Shown here: positions 8,601 to 17,963 of the stretch, in pieces | Position numbering within the stretch: position 1 is the stretch's first letter | How the letters are laid out: each line of letters starts with the position of its first letter | NCBI RefSeq assembly: GCF_018327705.1 | Contig: NZ_BNEM01000002.1 | Coordinates: 1 to 64,000 of the forward strand | Direction of reading: 5' to 3' | Length of the DNA: 64,000 nucleotides | Source: Catellatospora sp. TT07R-123 | Lineage (GTDB): Bacteria; Actinomycetota; Actinomycetes; Mycobacteriales; Micromonosporaceae | Translations under genes and position numbers: made by a program | Notes under the pieces: generated by a model | What the model was told of the DNA's origin: nothing | The model's database searches: none | The model's input: only the letters and a program-made list of their open reading frames with translations

Positions 8601-11600
8601 GGACCCAGCTCGGCGCGGTGCTGGAGACGACATAGGTGTACTGCTGGTCCGGGGTCAGGGTGGACGACCGGTTGTTCTGCCACACCTTCGAGGTCCGGCC
8701 CAGGGCGTCGTAGGCGATCGTGGTCGTCTTGCCGTTGGCGTCGACGACGGAGGTGACCGATCCGTGTCCGGGTTCGATGGCCGACACGCTGGTCCAGCCC
8801 AGTGGGTTGGTCACCGTCATGGTCGTCATCTGTCCGGCGGCGTTGAGGGCGTACGCGGTGTGGGTGTTGCGGTTGACGGCGTCCCAGTCGTCGACGGTGC
8901 GGCCGTTGGCGTCGTAGCCGGTCTTGGCGGACTGGGCCCAGGTCAGGGTCTGGCCGCTGACCGTGGCCAGGGCCTTGGCCAGGGTCGGCAGGCCCTTGGT
9001 CGGGGCGGTGGTGAGGCTGGTGGCGCCGTCGTAGTAGACCTGCCGGCCGGTGAGGGCGGTGGCGGGCGGCGCGGCGTAGGTGAACGCGGCGGTCGTGGTG
9101 GTGCCGGTGTCGGTGTACTGGGTGAGGGTGCCGCTGGGGTCGCGGCCGATGATGTCGGCCTTGCCGTCGGCGGTGAGGTCCCCGGCGGCCAGCGCCGTGG
9201 GGGTGCTGAAGGCACCGGAGACGACCCAGTACTTGGTGGTGGACCACATTCCGGCGCCGTTGGTGCCCATGTTGGTGAACTGGATCAGGTTGCCGGCGCT
9301 GTTGCGTGCCAGCAGGTCGGCCTTGCTGTCGCCGGTGACCTCGGCGAGGCCGATCCAGCTGTAGGTCGACCAGGCGCCGCTGCCGGTCTGGGTCTTGTTG
9401 GTCCACGACACGGGGGTGGCGCCGTTGTTGAGGTAGAAGAACAGGTCGTCGCCGGAGCGGGCCTGCAGGTCGGCCTTGCCGTCGCCGGTGAGGTCGGCGA
9501 AGGCGAGATCCGGGTACCCGGTCGGGGTGTAGCCGGTGCCGGCTGCCGTCCGGGCGCCGAAGGTGCTGCTGCCCTGGTTGACGTATTCGAACAGGTTGCC
9601 GTTGCTGTCGCGGGTGATGATGTCGGCCTTGCCGTCCCCGGTGAGGTCGGCGAAGTACATGTTCGGGTACGCCCACGGCCAGTAGGTCGACGCGACGACG
9701 ACCGGGGCGCTGAACGAGGCGATGCCGGTGCCCGTGGTGCGGGCGCCCATCCAGATCCGGCCGTCCGGGGTGCGGTAGACGAGGTCCTTCTTCCCGTCGC
9801 CGGTGATGTCGGCCAGCGCGACGCTGTCGTAGCTGTTGGCGCCGATGCCCAGGGTGGTCGCGGCCGTCACCGCGCAGTCGGTCTGCACGACCTGGGAAAC
9901 GGTGCCGACGATGCCGGCTGCGGGGTTGCGGTTGTAGTCGGTGTGGGTGCAGGTGTCGTCGGCGGTGGTGGCGACGTCGCCGAGGCTGGTCTGGTCGGTG
10001 GCCAGATCGTAGGCGTCGTAGCTGGTGTCGTTCTCGATCCACCGCCACGTGGAGGTCTGCGGGAGCCAGGTGCGGGTCCGGTCGGCGACGTCCTTGACGA
10101 TGTAGGCGCGTACGTCGGCGCCGGTGGGTTCGGGCTTGGCGCGGGTCGCGGTCAGCGTCGAGGCGTAGGTGTGGATGGTCGAGGACAGGACCTGGGCGCC
10201 GTCGGCGTGGGTCTGCTCCAGCAGCATGCCCTGCATGCGTTCGGCGTCGGCGTACTTGACGCCCTGAGAGTCGGTGACCTGGACCTGGCGGGCGTTCCAG
10301 ACGGGGACGCCGCCGCCGTTGAGGTAGGCGTCCTTGTCCATGCCCCGGAAGTACCGGGAGGTGGTGACGGTCTGCGGGCCGCCGGTGGCGCCGTGGGTGA
10401 CGGTGACGGTGTTGTAGCCGTTGAACTGCGACCAGGTCCGCGTCGCCACCGGCGACATCTCGTCGGTGGTGATGTGCCAGAGCACGTCGTCGGTGGACCC
10501 GGCGGTGGAGTACGTGTAGTCCCACTGCTCGTCGGGTGAGCCGCCGGTGAGGTCCATCTGGGTGACCCGGCTGACCCACCGCTTCTGGAACCAGCCGGAA
10601 CTGGTGGCGCCGGAGTCGAGGGTGATGGTCTGCGGGAAACACGGCTTGGTGTTCTGGGACGGGTCGCTCGGGATGTCCGCGCTGACGCACGGGGTACCCC
10701 AGTAGTTGATGAACGTCTCCCCGCCGGCGCCGTTGTAGAGGGCCTTGACCCGCCAGCGGCGCATCTCCGGTCTGCCGTTGGCGGCGTCGAAGTCGACCCG
10801 GTTGGTGAACCGTACGCCGTCGGTGGTCACGGTGGGGTCGGCCAGGAAGGTCACCCCGTCGGGGGCGTACCCGTTGTGGCCGATCGAGTCCAGCCACAGC
10901 TGCGGGGAGGTGCCGTCGCCGTTGTCGGGGAAGTGGTACGTCATGTTGTAGGTGTCGGCGTGGCGCCAGGCGGTGCCGGACCAGACGTCAGACCAGATGT
11001 TCTTCACCTGGTAGCGGGTCCAGAACGTCGGCGTCAGGTTGTTCGGGCACGACGAACTCGACCCGCAGTACAGGTCGAACGGGGTGTCAGGGTAGTCGGT
11101 GGTGTCGGCGTGGCACTGGTCGGGGTCGTCGATGCACCGCTGGCCCAGGTTGAAGTGCACCCGGGCCGGTGCCTGCGTAGTCGCCTCGGTACCGGCACGC
11201 TGGCCGTACTCGATGTCGGTGAGAGTGTCGGTGACGACGTACAGCTGCACGTTGGTGTTGTTGTTAGCCCCGACGTAGCTGGTGTAGGGGCTGTAGAAGT
11301 AGCTCATCGAGTTGCCGGAGGTGTCCACGACGTAGTCGAGGTTCCACCGGTATCCGCGCTGGCACCAGGACGCGGCGAAGGTCGACTGGTGGCACTGCTC
11401 GCCGGTGTTGTTGCCGTAGACCGGCATCCACTGGGCGCTCCTGGTGGGCCGGGTGTCGCCGGCGTAACGGTAGTTGGCGCCGAAGAAGTACTGCGTGCCG
11501 TCCTGGGTGGTGACCTTCCAGTAGGCCTTGTCGTGGGTGCCGTTGTCGCCCCGGTTACCCGTCGCGCCGGTCAGGTGCTCGATCTTGAGACCGGTGTCGG

Positions 11601-12702
11601 CGGAGGCGTGCCAGGTGGTGCCGTCCCAGACCAGGTCCACCGACCGGCCGCCGAACAGCATCGTCGCGTTGTATGGCGAGAAGTCGCACATGTCGCCGGT
11701 GGTGCCGCCGTCGCGGGCGCACGAGCGGAACGACTCCTCGACGAAGCCCGACTGCAGGTCCCAGCCCGATCCCAGCCAGGACGTCTGCGCGTTCTGGGAG
11801 AGGGTCTGCGCGTCGACGACGCCGGAGTCGTAGGTGATCGCCAGGTCCGGCTGCGGGCCGCCCAGGCCGGTGGGCACCCTGATCGGATAGCGGGTGGTGA
11901 ACGATCCGCCCTGGGTCCCCGCCGACCAGGAGTACGCCTCGGAGAGGTCCGTGGCGTTGTAGACGCCCGACCCCGACACGGGACCGGACATCAGCGCCAG
12001 CACCGTCGCGCCGCCGGGCGCCGACGTCGCGGAGCGCTGGGCCGTGGCGGTCGCCGACACGGTCAGCGTCGCCGACACCGACGAGCCGTCGTTGCGCGAC
12101 GGCACCGGGGTCGGGGTCTGGCAGGCCGCCACCGCGGGGGTCGTCAGCGCGCAGTCCGGTAGCGACACCAGCCGCAGCCGGCTGCCGAAGTCGGCGCCGT
12201 AGGCGTTGGCGAACGCGCGGTAGTCGAACGCCGCGGAGACGGGGGCGGCCCCGGTGCGGCCGTCGGCGCGGGCCACCGTGAACAGCGCCCCCCGTACCCC
12301 GGCCGCCGCCGTCTGCGACGGCGTCATGACGGTCACCGCGAGCTTCGACACCGGGGCGGCCTTCGCCGTCGCGGTCGCGGCTGCCGCGACCGCGGGTGCT
12401 GCCACCGTGACGGTCAGACCGCCCACGCTGGCCGCCCGGCCGTCCGCGGCCACCGTGCCGGTGCCGCCGGCCGGGAGCGTCCGCCGGCCGATGGTGGTCA
12501 CCTTGGCGAGGTCGACGGCGTTCGCCGGGGGCGCCTTCGCCGTGACCGTCCCCACCGGCACCGAGGTCCGCGACGGGGCGCTCGGCGACCACGGCGCGAC
12601 GGCAGCCGCCGAGGCCGCCTCCGGCAGGCCCGGCGACAGCACGGCGAGTACCGCCACCGCCAGGGCGACCGCCCCGGCGTGCCTTCGTGCTCTGTGACGC
12701 AT
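5632..12702 (-). CDS. Giant secreted RHS/YD-repeat protein (RHS1) with HEXXH C-terminal domain
   Basis: Exported polymorphic-toxin-type protein of 2356 residues. It starts at the ATG at 12702 with AAGGAG 6 nt upstream and a clear signal peptide (MRHRARRHAGAVALAVAV ... AASA). A SpvB-like segment (YSWSAGTQGGSFTTRYPI, about residues 255-330) is followed by the remaining N-terminal shell. Roughly five FG-GAP/VCBS repeats (LADITGDGKKDLV, FADLTGDGKADI) occupy residues 950-1205. YD repeats then run to the conserved core end, LYDPATGRFTSDDPV ... YADNSPLTLSDPTG (about 2055-2095). The last 260 residues form a variable domain with a Pro-rich linker, several Cys, and HEANH followed by SSQW, an HEXXH zinc-peptidase motif. 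In RHS proteins the shell encloses the C-terminal effector. No immunity gene follows. It is divergent from an AfsR-like regulator. Confidence 0.9.
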   Translation of the reverse strand: MRHRARRHAGAVALAVAVLAVLSPGLPEAASAAAVAPWSPSAPSRTSVPVGTVTAKAPPANAVDLAKVTTIGRRTLPAGGTGTVAADGRAASVGGLTVTVAAPAVAAAATATAKAAPVSKLAVTVMTPSQTAAAGVRGALFTVARADGRTGAAPVSAAFDYRAFANAYGADFGSRLRLVSLPDCALTTPAVAACQTPTPVPSRNDGSSVSATLTVSATATAQRSATSAPGGATVLALMSGPVSGSGVYNATDLSEAYSWSAGTQGGSFTTRYPIRVPTGLGGPQPDLAITYDSGVVDAQTLSQNAQTSWLGSGWDLQSGFVEESFRSCARDGGTTGDMCDFSPYNATMLFGGRSVDLVWDGTTWHASADTGLKIEHLTGATGNRGDNGTHDKAYWKVTTQDGTQYFFGANYRYAGDTRPTRSAQWMPVYGNNTGEQCHQSTFAASWCQRGYRWNLDYVVDTSGNSMSYFYSPYTSYVGANNNTNVQLYVVTDTLTDIEYGQRAGTEATTQAPARVHFNLGQRCIDDPDQCHADTTDYPDTPFDLYCGSSSSCPNNLTPTFWTRYQVKNIWSDVWSGTAWRHADTYNMTYHFPDNGDGTSPQLWLDSIGHNGYAPDGVTFLADPTVTTDGVRFTNRVDFDAANGRPEMRRWRVKALYNGAGGETFINYWGTPCVSADIPSDPSQNTKPCFPQTITLDSGATSSGWFQKRWVSRVTQMDLTGGSPDEQWDYTYSTAGSTDDVLWHITTDEMSPVATRTWSQFNGYNTVTVTHGATGGPQTVTTSRYFRGMDKDAYLNGGGVPVWNARQVQVTDSQGVKYADAERMQGMLLEQTHADGAQVLSSTIHTYASTLTATRAKPEPTGADVRAYIVKDVADRTRTWLPQTSTWRWIENDTSYDAYDLATDQTSLGDVATTADDTCTHTDYNRNPAAGIVGTVSQVVQTDCAVTAATTLGIGANSYDSVALADITGDGKKDLVYRTPDGRIWMGARTTGTGIASFSAPVVVASTYWPWAYPNMYFADLTGDGKADIITRDSNGNLFEYVNQGSSTFGARTAAGTGYTPTGYPDLAFADLTGDGKADLQARSGDDLFFYLNNGATPVSWTNKTQTGSGAWSTYSWIGLAEVTGDSKADLLARNSAGNLIQFTNMGTNGAGMWSTTKYWVVSGAFSTPTALAAGDLTADGKADIIGRDPSGTLTQYTDTGTTTTAAFTYAAPPATALTGRQVYYDGATSLTTAPTKGLPTLAKALATVSGQTLTWAQSAKTGYDANGRTVDDWDAVNRNTHTAYALNAAGQMTTMTVTNPLGWTSVSAIEPGHGSVTSVVDANGKTTTIAYDALGRTSKVWQNNRSSTLTPDQQYTYVVSSTAPSWVQTQTLGPTGTQISSYTIYDGRLRPRQTQTPTPVANGGRVITDTAYDGRGLTAKTSTFYNTATGPSGVLATFADAAVPTQDRFTYDNLERPTVDAFYSADVQKWTTTTAYAGDRITVVPPTGAMPSTKVYDTAGNATELRQYLTTSTTGPYQATAYLYDRLGRLTTTTDSVGNSWTSTFDPRGRVVAATDPDSGASTATYDDAGQVLTSTDARPVTTAFAYDALGRPVDTYLTTLTGTHLDHWTYDTLAKGQPTTSTEYRGTTAYTTSVTGYDDAYRPLGSTVTVPAAEGTALAGAWTSTTTYNVDGSTASVTYPAAGGLAAETVNNVYDANGYLLTTAGLDTYVSGTGYQWWGEVYQQTLGTGTKRVQVTTDAWADTHRPKLISVGTEHSTTPGTYDEQLTQQYNWTPAGTLASVDGRHAGATTDSQCHTYDHQQRLTVAFTTTPALGGCAATPSTSTVGGPAAYWQTYTYDATGNRKTLVSHGLAGAADTTSTYTYPAAGGTKPHTLTGVSTTGPGGTTANSYTYGTVGQQLTSTVAGLASDFTLTYQGRTQTVTVHAVGGDQTTTYLYDASGNEILRDAPTDRTLYLGGTEVTANAAGTATTGAVRYYTAGGHTVGSRSTSGGLSWLAGDHQGTTQLAVNQTTQAVTIRRQDPFGNPRGTAPNWPNPHGFVGGTAEPAGLVHLGARLYDPATGRFTSDDPVTDVTDPQSLNGYAYADNSPLTLSDPTGRNACSRNPEECKAAPAPPPPPTSGQLCRRHRTKSCGPVVVPPTGVDNSVDCSSLKLYGVCVPKGPYLRDANIANGADQYALGLVEAQHGTCTYEFSTQIVCFNVSGIQVGDHPQTIGDVLLIPYGRSRFDRDQQDDKNDKNALLNCRGKDCFTPKEVDVYAKDLLAHEANHSSQWTLYHSVNGFMTQYVLWELASHHYANCDFASPGACNPFEISANPWQGGYWDLPTKVNGVITWAPGSMSTDDADTIVYNWMMSFGS

Positions 12703-12872
12703 GCGTTCTCCTTGACGATGATGCGGGGTCCGTCGCCGCCGAATGGGACCGCGGTTTGCCGGCGGCGAGGTGATCTAGACGGGCGCTAGTGTCGGCTCCG
12801 GCGGTTGCCTTATCGTTGCGTCGCAGGTCGCACGCGGGATCTGGCCGCCAGCGGGCACAGGTTGGGGGCGAC

Positions 12873-15605
12873 ATGGAGATCAGGTTGCTCGGCTCGGTGG
12901 GTGTCTGGGCCGACGGCGCCGAGGTCGAGATCGGACCGTCGAAGCGCCGTGCCGTGCTGGCCCTGCTCGCGACACGCCTCGGATCGATCACCACCACTGA
13001 CCAGATCGTCGATTTCGTCTGGGACGCCGATCCGCCGCCGAAGGCACGCCGGGTGGTGATCGTGCACATCTCCCGGCTGCGCGCCGTCCTCGCCGAGGGG
13101 GGTATCGACCTGCGGGCCGCGCCCGGCGGATACCTCCTCAGCGCCCCCGCCCACAGCGTGGACGCGTTGCGGTTCCGGGCGGCGGTCGCCGCCGCCGCCC
13201 TGGTCGCCGCGCCGGAGCAGCGGTCCGCCGCGCTGCGCGACGCGCTCGCGCTGTGGCGCGGTGACGCCCTGGCGGGTATCGGCGACAGCCCGGCGCGGCA
13301 TCCGATCGCCGCGGGTCTGGAGCAGCTGCGACTGGCGGCGGTGGAGCGGCGCATCACCGCCGATCTCGACGCCGGCCGGCACCGGGAGCTGCGCGCCGAA
13401 CTCGCCGAACTGGTCGCCCTGCACCCGGGACATGAGGGGTTCTCGACATCGCTCATGCTCGCCGCCTGGCGGTCCGGTGAGCGCACCGAGACGCTCCACG
13501 AGTACCAGCGGCTACGCGAGCACCTCGCCAGTGAGCTGGGCATCAGCCCCGGCCCGCAGGCGCAGGCCCTGTTCACGCTGGTGCTCCAGGCCGACGGGCA
13601 GGAACGGCCCCCGGACCGGTCCGCCGCCACGCTACCGGCCCATGCGCGGATCTTCGAGGGCCGGTCGCGGTGGCTGGCGCGACTGGACCACCTCGCGGCA
13701 GCCGGTGACACCGCGCCGGTCGTCGTCCTGTCGGGCATGGGCGGCGTGGGCAAGACCGCGCTGGCCGTGCGCTGGGCCCAGTCCGCGGCCGACCGCTTCC
13801 CGGACGGCCGGCTCTACGTGGACCTGCGCGGCTTCGACGGCCGACGGCCGCTCACGATGCTGGAGGCGCTGACCCGGCTCCTCGTCGCGGTCGGCACTCC
13901 CCCGGCGCAGCTGCCCACCGACCCGGACCTCGCCGCCGCCAGCTACCGGGCGGCGCTGGCCGACAAACGCGCGGTGGTGGTGCTCGACAACGCCCGGTCG
14001 GCGGCGCAGGTGCGCGAACTCCTACCGGGTGGGCGGCATACCGTCGTCCTGATCACCAGCCGTACGTCGCTGACCGGGCTGGTCGCCCGCGACGACGCCA
14101 TCGCGATGCCGGTCGACGTGTTCAGCCCGGACGAGTCGGTGGCGCTCATCGACCGGCTCTTCGCCCAGGCCGGCGTCTTCGCCGAGCCCCACGTCCTGCG
14201 GCAGCTCGCCGACCTGTGCGGCCATCTGCCGCTGGCGATCCGCATCATGGCGGCGAACCTGACCACCGGCACCGGCCGGACGCCGGCGGACACGGTGGCG
14301 CTGCTGCGCGACGGCGCCCGCCTCACCGCGCTGGAGGTCCCCGATGATCCGGCCAGCGCGCTGGCACTGGTCTTCGAACACTCCTACCGTCCCCTGGACC
14401 GCGCCGAGCGGCGGCTCTTCCGGCTCCTCGGCGCCGCACCGTGCGCGGACTACACCGTCGCCGCCGCCGCGGCGCTGACCGGAGGGGACCCGGCCGAGGC
14501 CGCGGTGGTGGTCCGGCGGCTCGTGGACGCGAACCTGCTCATCGAGGTCGGGGCGGACCGGGTCGGCTTCCACGACCTCATCCGGGAACTCGCGGAGTCC
14601 CATTGCGCCGCCGAGGACCCCGACGAGGAGCGTACGGCGGCCATGGACCGGCTTTTGGCCTGGTATGTCGGCCTCGGGGTCACCGTGCACGAGGTGGTCA
14701 ACCCGCAGCTGCCGCCGGTGGTGCCGACGGTCGGGTTCCCCACGGCCGGGTATCCGTTCGGCCGGGACCCGGCCGCCGCGACGGCGTTCCTCGGGGCCGA
14801 GATGGCCAACGTCCTGGCGGTGATCCGCGACGCGGCCGGGCGCGGACGCGAGGAGGCGGCGTCGCAGATCCCGGTCGCGCTCTACCACGTGCTCGAACGG
14901 GGCATCGCGGTGACCGCCGCGATCGACCTGGCCGGTGAGGCCCTGGCGATCGCGCGGGCTCGCGGCGACCTGCTGGGTGAGCGGCGTGCCCGCAACAACC
15001 TCGGGGCGTTCTACAACAACGCCAGAAACCCCGCGCAGGCCCTGGTCCATCTCGAACGGGCGATCGAGATCGCCCGGTTGCAGCAGGCGCCGAACGCCGA
15101 GGCGACCGCCTACTGCAACCTCGGTGTCGCCTACAAGGCCATGAACGACACCGACAGCGCCCTGGCCGCGTTCCTCGCGGCGCACGCGCTGCGTCCCGGG
15201 GCGCCCAACTGCGCCGTGCTGAACAACATCGGCAACGCCTACGCCAACCGCGGCGACTACGACCTGGCCGCGGCCCACCTCACCCACGCACTCCAGGTGG
15301 CCCGCGCCACCGGCGTCCAGGCCGACGAGTCGCTGAGCCTGATCAACCTCGGCCACCTCGAACTCCGGCGCGGCCGCCACGACGACGCCCTGGACCGGCT
15401 CCGCGCCGCCCACGCCCTCGCCCGCGACATCGGCAACTCCCGGGTGCAGCTCGACGCCGATGTCGAGCTGGCGCAGGTCTACGCCGAGCTGGGCCGGCCG
15501 CAGCTGCGGCGGGAGCATCTGCGGGACGCGCTGGCCCTGGCCCGGGGCACGGGCGACCGGGTGAAGGAGCAGGAGATCCTGCTCGCCCTGGACGCGCCGG
15601 AGTGA
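12873..15605 (+). CDS. AfsR/SARP-like regulator: wHTH-BTAD-NB-ARC-TPR
   Basis: STAND-class regulator of 910 residues from the ATG at 12873, preceded by GGGGG. It begins with an OmpR-type winged helix (EIRLLGSVGVWADGAEVEIG, about 1-90) and a bacterial transcriptional activation domain (about 95-250). The NTPase follows, with a P-loop (GMGGVGKTA, about 288-296), a Walker B-like VVVLDNA and an arm containing CGHLPLAIR. The C-terminal third is TPR repeats (NNLGAFYNNARNPAQAL, CNLGVAYKAMNDTDSAL). AfsR relatives activate transcription after ligand or phospho-signal sensing. No biosynthetic genes are nearby; the divergent neighbour 170 nt away is the RHS1 gene, so RHS1 is the likely target by position. 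The gene ends 16 nt from the convergent XRE-type STAND gene. Confidence 0.9.
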   Translation: MEIRLLGSVGVWADGAEVEIGPSKRRAVLALLATRLGSITTTDQIVDFVWDADPPPKARRVVIVHISRLRAVLAEGGIDLRAAPGGYLLSAPAHSVDALRFRAAVAAAALVAAPEQRSAALRDALALWRGDALAGIGDSPARHPIAAGLEQLRLAAVERRITADLDAGRHRELRAELAELVALHPGHEGFSTSLMLAAWRSGERTETLHEYQRLREHLASELGISPGPQAQALFTLVLQADGQERPPDRSAATLPAHARIFEGRSRWLARLDHLAAAGDTAPVVVLSGMGGVGKTALAVRWAQSAADRFPDGRLYVDLRGFDGRRPLTMLEALTRLLVAVGTPPAQLPTDPDLAAASYRAALADKRAVVVLDNARSAAQVRELLPGGRHTVVLITSRTSLTGLVARDDAIAMPVDVFSPDESVALIDRLFAQAGVFAEPHVLRQLADLCGHLPLAIRIMAANLTTGTGRTPADTVALLRDGARLTALEVPDDPASALALVFEHSYRPLDRAERRLFRLLGAAPCADYTVAAAAALTGGDPAEAAVVVRRLVDANLLIEVGADRVGFHDLIRELAESHCAAEDPDEERTAAMDRLLAWYVGLGVTVHEVVNPQLPPVVPTVGFPTAGYPFGRDPAAATAFLGAEMANVLAVIRDAAGRGREEAASQIPVALYHVLERGIAVTAAIDLAGEALAIARARGDLLGERRARNNLGAFYNNARNPAQALVHLERAIEIARLQQAPNAEATAYCNLGVAYKAMNDTDSALAAFLAAHALRPGAPNCAVLNNIGNAYANRGDYDLAAAHLTHALQVARATGVQADESLSLINLGHLELRRGRHDDALDRLRAAHALARDIGNSRVQLDADVELAQVYAELGRPQLRREHLRDALALARGTGDRVKEQEILLALDAPE

Positions 15606-15621
15606 GGGCCCGGCCGGGTGT

Positions 15622-17871
15622 TCAGAGGCTGAGTCCCGTCGTCTGCGGCGTCACGTCCGCGAGGGCGGACCGCAGTGTGCCGGTACGCGGATCGTCGGCC
15701 GATTCCATGACTTCGAGCGCCTGCTGCCAGCGCTGCCGGCCCTCGGCCGGCTGGCCGTTCAGGCACAGGGCGTTGCCGAGGGTGACCAGCGCGTCCGCCT
15801 GCATGTGGCGGTTGTCCAGCTCGCGATGCCGCCGCACCGCCTCGGTGAGGTACGAGACGGCGGTGGGGTGGTCTCCGGCGGCACTGTGGATCTCACCGAG
15901 GTTGTTGAGGACCATCGCGTGGGTGTGGTGGTCGCCGATCGCCAGGAAGATCGCCGCCGCCTGCTCGCACCGGGAGATCGCCTGGGTGAAGTCGCCGCGC
16001 AGGAACGCGATCCTGGAGAGGTTGCCGAGCAGGTTGCCCTCCGAGAAGCGTTCCTCGGCTTCGCGGCTGAGTTCCAGGGCGGCGAGGTGGGCCTCGACGG
16101 CGCCGTCGAGATCGCCCATCTCGCCGTAGGTGTAGCCGAGATTGCTCAACGCGGCGATCTCGGCGGACGTGACACCGGCGGCCCGGCTGATCTCGACAGC
16201 CTCGCGCAGGCAGGCCGCAGAGTCGGCGGGGCGGCCCTGCCGGACCAGGACGCCACCGAGCCCGTTGAGGACACGGCACTGACCGTGCAGATCGCCGGTC
16301 GCGCGGGCCGCGGCCAGCCCGGTCGCGCACGTCTGGGCCCAGTCCGCCCACCGGCCGCGCAGCAGGAAGTAGTTTCCCAGCAGCACGGGCAGCCGCCAGG
16401 CGATGTCGGCGGCGCCGGCACCGCCCGCGCACTCGACTGCCGCCACCAGGTTGGCGTGCTCGAGGTCCAGCCACGCGACGGCGGCGACCCGGTCGGCGAA
16501 CCGCAGGGCCGGCCGGCCGGACTCGGACGAGGCGAGGTCCAGCCGCAGGGGGGTGCTGCGCAGGTACGGCATGGCCGCGTCGACGCAGTGCAGGTACCAG
16601 CCGGTCAACCGGCGGACCGCCTCGGCCTGCCCGTCGACGGGCTGTTCGGCCGCGTACGTGCGGACCAGGTCGTGGAAGGCGTACCGGTCCGGGCTCGGGC
16701 TGGTGAGCAGGTGCACCGCGGCCAGGTCACGCAGGACGGCCCCGGTGTCGGCGACGCTCCGGTCGAGCAGCGCGGCCGCTGCCTCGACGCCGAGTTCGGG
16801 ACCGGTCCACCTGCCGAGCAGGGCGAACGCGCGGGCCTGCGCGGCGGTCAGCCGCTGGTGGCCGACGGCCAGGGTCGCGCGGACCGCCCGGTCCTCGACT
16901 TCGAGCTCGTCGAGCAGCCGGGACCGGTCGGCCAGCCGGTCGGCCAGCGTGCGGATCCTCCAGCCGGGTTCGGCGGTCAGCCGGGCGGCGGCCATCCGGA
17001 TCGCCAGCGGCAGCCCGCCGCAGGCCCGCAGGACCTGCCAGCTGGCTTCGGGCTCGGCGGCGACGGCCTGCGCGCCCACGATCCGCTCGAACATGGTCAG
17101 GCCGTCGGCGGGACTCATCACGTCCAGGTCGATGCGGGCCACGCCGTCGAGCCCGGCCAGCCGGTGACGGCTGGTGATCAGTACCGCGCACGTGGTCGTG
17201 CCGGGAAGCAGCGGACGCACCTGGGCGGCGTCGGCCGCGTCGTCGAGCACGATGAGGATGCGGCGGTCGGCCACCAGGGTGCGATACCTCGCCGCCGTGG
17301 CGTCCTCGCTGTCGGTCGCGGCGGCGGGGTGGCCGCCCAGGGCACGGATGAACTGGTCGAGGACGTCGACCGGCCGGGCCGGGGTGGTCATGCCGCGCAG
17401 GCTCGCGTAGAGCTGCCCGTCGGGGAAACGCGGGCGCAGGCCGTGGCCGACGTGGACGGCCAGGCTCGTCTTGCCGACCCCGCCCGCGCCGACCACGGCG
17501 GACAGCACGATGACGCCGGTGCGGTCCAGGCGCGCCTCGCAGAGCTCGCGCACCTGGTTCACCTGCTGGGTACGGCCGGTGAAGTCGCTCAGGTCCGCCG
17601 GTAGCTGCTGGGGCGCCGGGGCGCCGGCAGGTCCGGCCGTACCGGTGTCGTCGGGCTTGGCACGGCCGGTGCCGGCGGCGATGAGCCTGTCGCGCTCGCC
17701 GCTGTCGAGTCCGAGCGCGTCGACGAGCCGGCTGACCGAGGACAGGCGGGGTCGGCGGCGGTCGGATTCCAGGACGCTGATGGCGTGGACCGAGATGCCG
17801 CACCGCTCGGCCAGTTCCTCCTGCGTCCAGCCGACGCGCAGCCGGAAACCGCGCAGCATCTCACCGAACAC
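15622..17871 (-). CDS. XRE-type HTH-NB-ARC-TPR (STAND) regulator
   Basis: About 749 residues from the GTG at 17871, with GGGGG about 8 nt upstream; an ATG at 17859 is an alternative. The N-terminus is an XRE helix-turn-helix (RVGWTQEELAERCGISVHAI), not the OmpR/BTAD type of the neighbour. A linker leads to an NB-ARC NTPase with P-loop GAGGVGKTS (near residue 130), Walker B ILIVLDDA, and the GLPLAIR motif. The C-terminal half is TPR repeats (NLGYTYGEMGDLDGAVEAH, NNLGEIHSAAGDHPTAV). It is divergent from the second RHS gene, with a 20-bp palindrome between them. It probably senses an unknown signal and controls RHS2. Confidence 0.9.
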   Translation of the reverse strand: MFGEMLRGFRLRVGWTQEELAERCGISVHAISVLESDRRRPRLSSVSRLVDALGLDSGERDRLIAAGTGRAKPDDTGTAGPAGAPAPQQLPADLSDFTGRTQQVNQVRELCEARLDRTGVIVLSAVVGAGGVGKTSLAVHVGHGLRPRFPDGQLYASLRGMTTPARPVDVLDQFIRALGGHPAAATDSEDATAARYRTLVADRRILIVLDDAADAAQVRPLLPGTTTCAVLITSRHRLAGLDGVARIDLDVMSPADGLTMFERIVGAQAVAAEPEASWQVLRACGGLPLAIRMAAARLTAEPGWRIRTLADRLADRSRLLDELEVEDRAVRATLAVGHQRLTAAQARAFALLGRWTGPELGVEAAAALLDRSVADTGAVLRDLAAVHLLTSPSPDRYAFHDLVRTYAAEQPVDGQAEAVRRLTGWYLHCVDAAMPYLRSTPLRLDLASSESGRPALRFADRVAAVAWLDLEHANLVAAVECAGGAGAADIAWRLPVLLGNYFLLRGRWADWAQTCATGLAAARATGDLHGQCRVLNGLGGVLVRQGRPADSAACLREAVEISRAAGVTSAEIAALSNLGYTYGEMGDLDGAVEAHLAALELSREAEERFSEGNLLGNLSRIAFLRGDFTQAISRCEQAAAIFLAIGDHHTHAMVLNNLGEIHSAAGDHPTAVSYLTEAVRRHRELDNRHMQADALVTLGNALCLNGQPAEGRQRWQQALEVMESADDPRTGTLRSALADVTPQTTGLSL

Positions 17872-17963
17872 CTCTACGCCCCCGTGGTTCGGTGAAGCGG
17901 AGGCCGCTCCACTCGATGGCCATTTTCGACACGCCTCGAACGCCAAGTCAACACCATGCCAAC

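Noticed and set aside
6322-10539. A 1400-codon open frame antisense to rhs1, and a similar long one antisense to rhs2 (21120-25469)
   Set aside because: They mirror the codon bias of the real genes, are Gly/Val/Arg-rich low-complexity, and lack ribosome sites and domains. The opposite strand has continuous RHS domains.
6900-12000. Short recurring sequence words that might suggest a repeat array or CRISPR
   Set aside because: They follow the protein YD and FG-GAP repeats (for example GTCGTAGGT-type words) and have no constant repeat length or spacer pattern.
12873-17871. AfsR/SARP-type and XRE-NB-ARC regulators as markers of an antibiotic gene cluster
   Set aside because: No biosynthetic enzymes are near; the only close targets are RHS genes.
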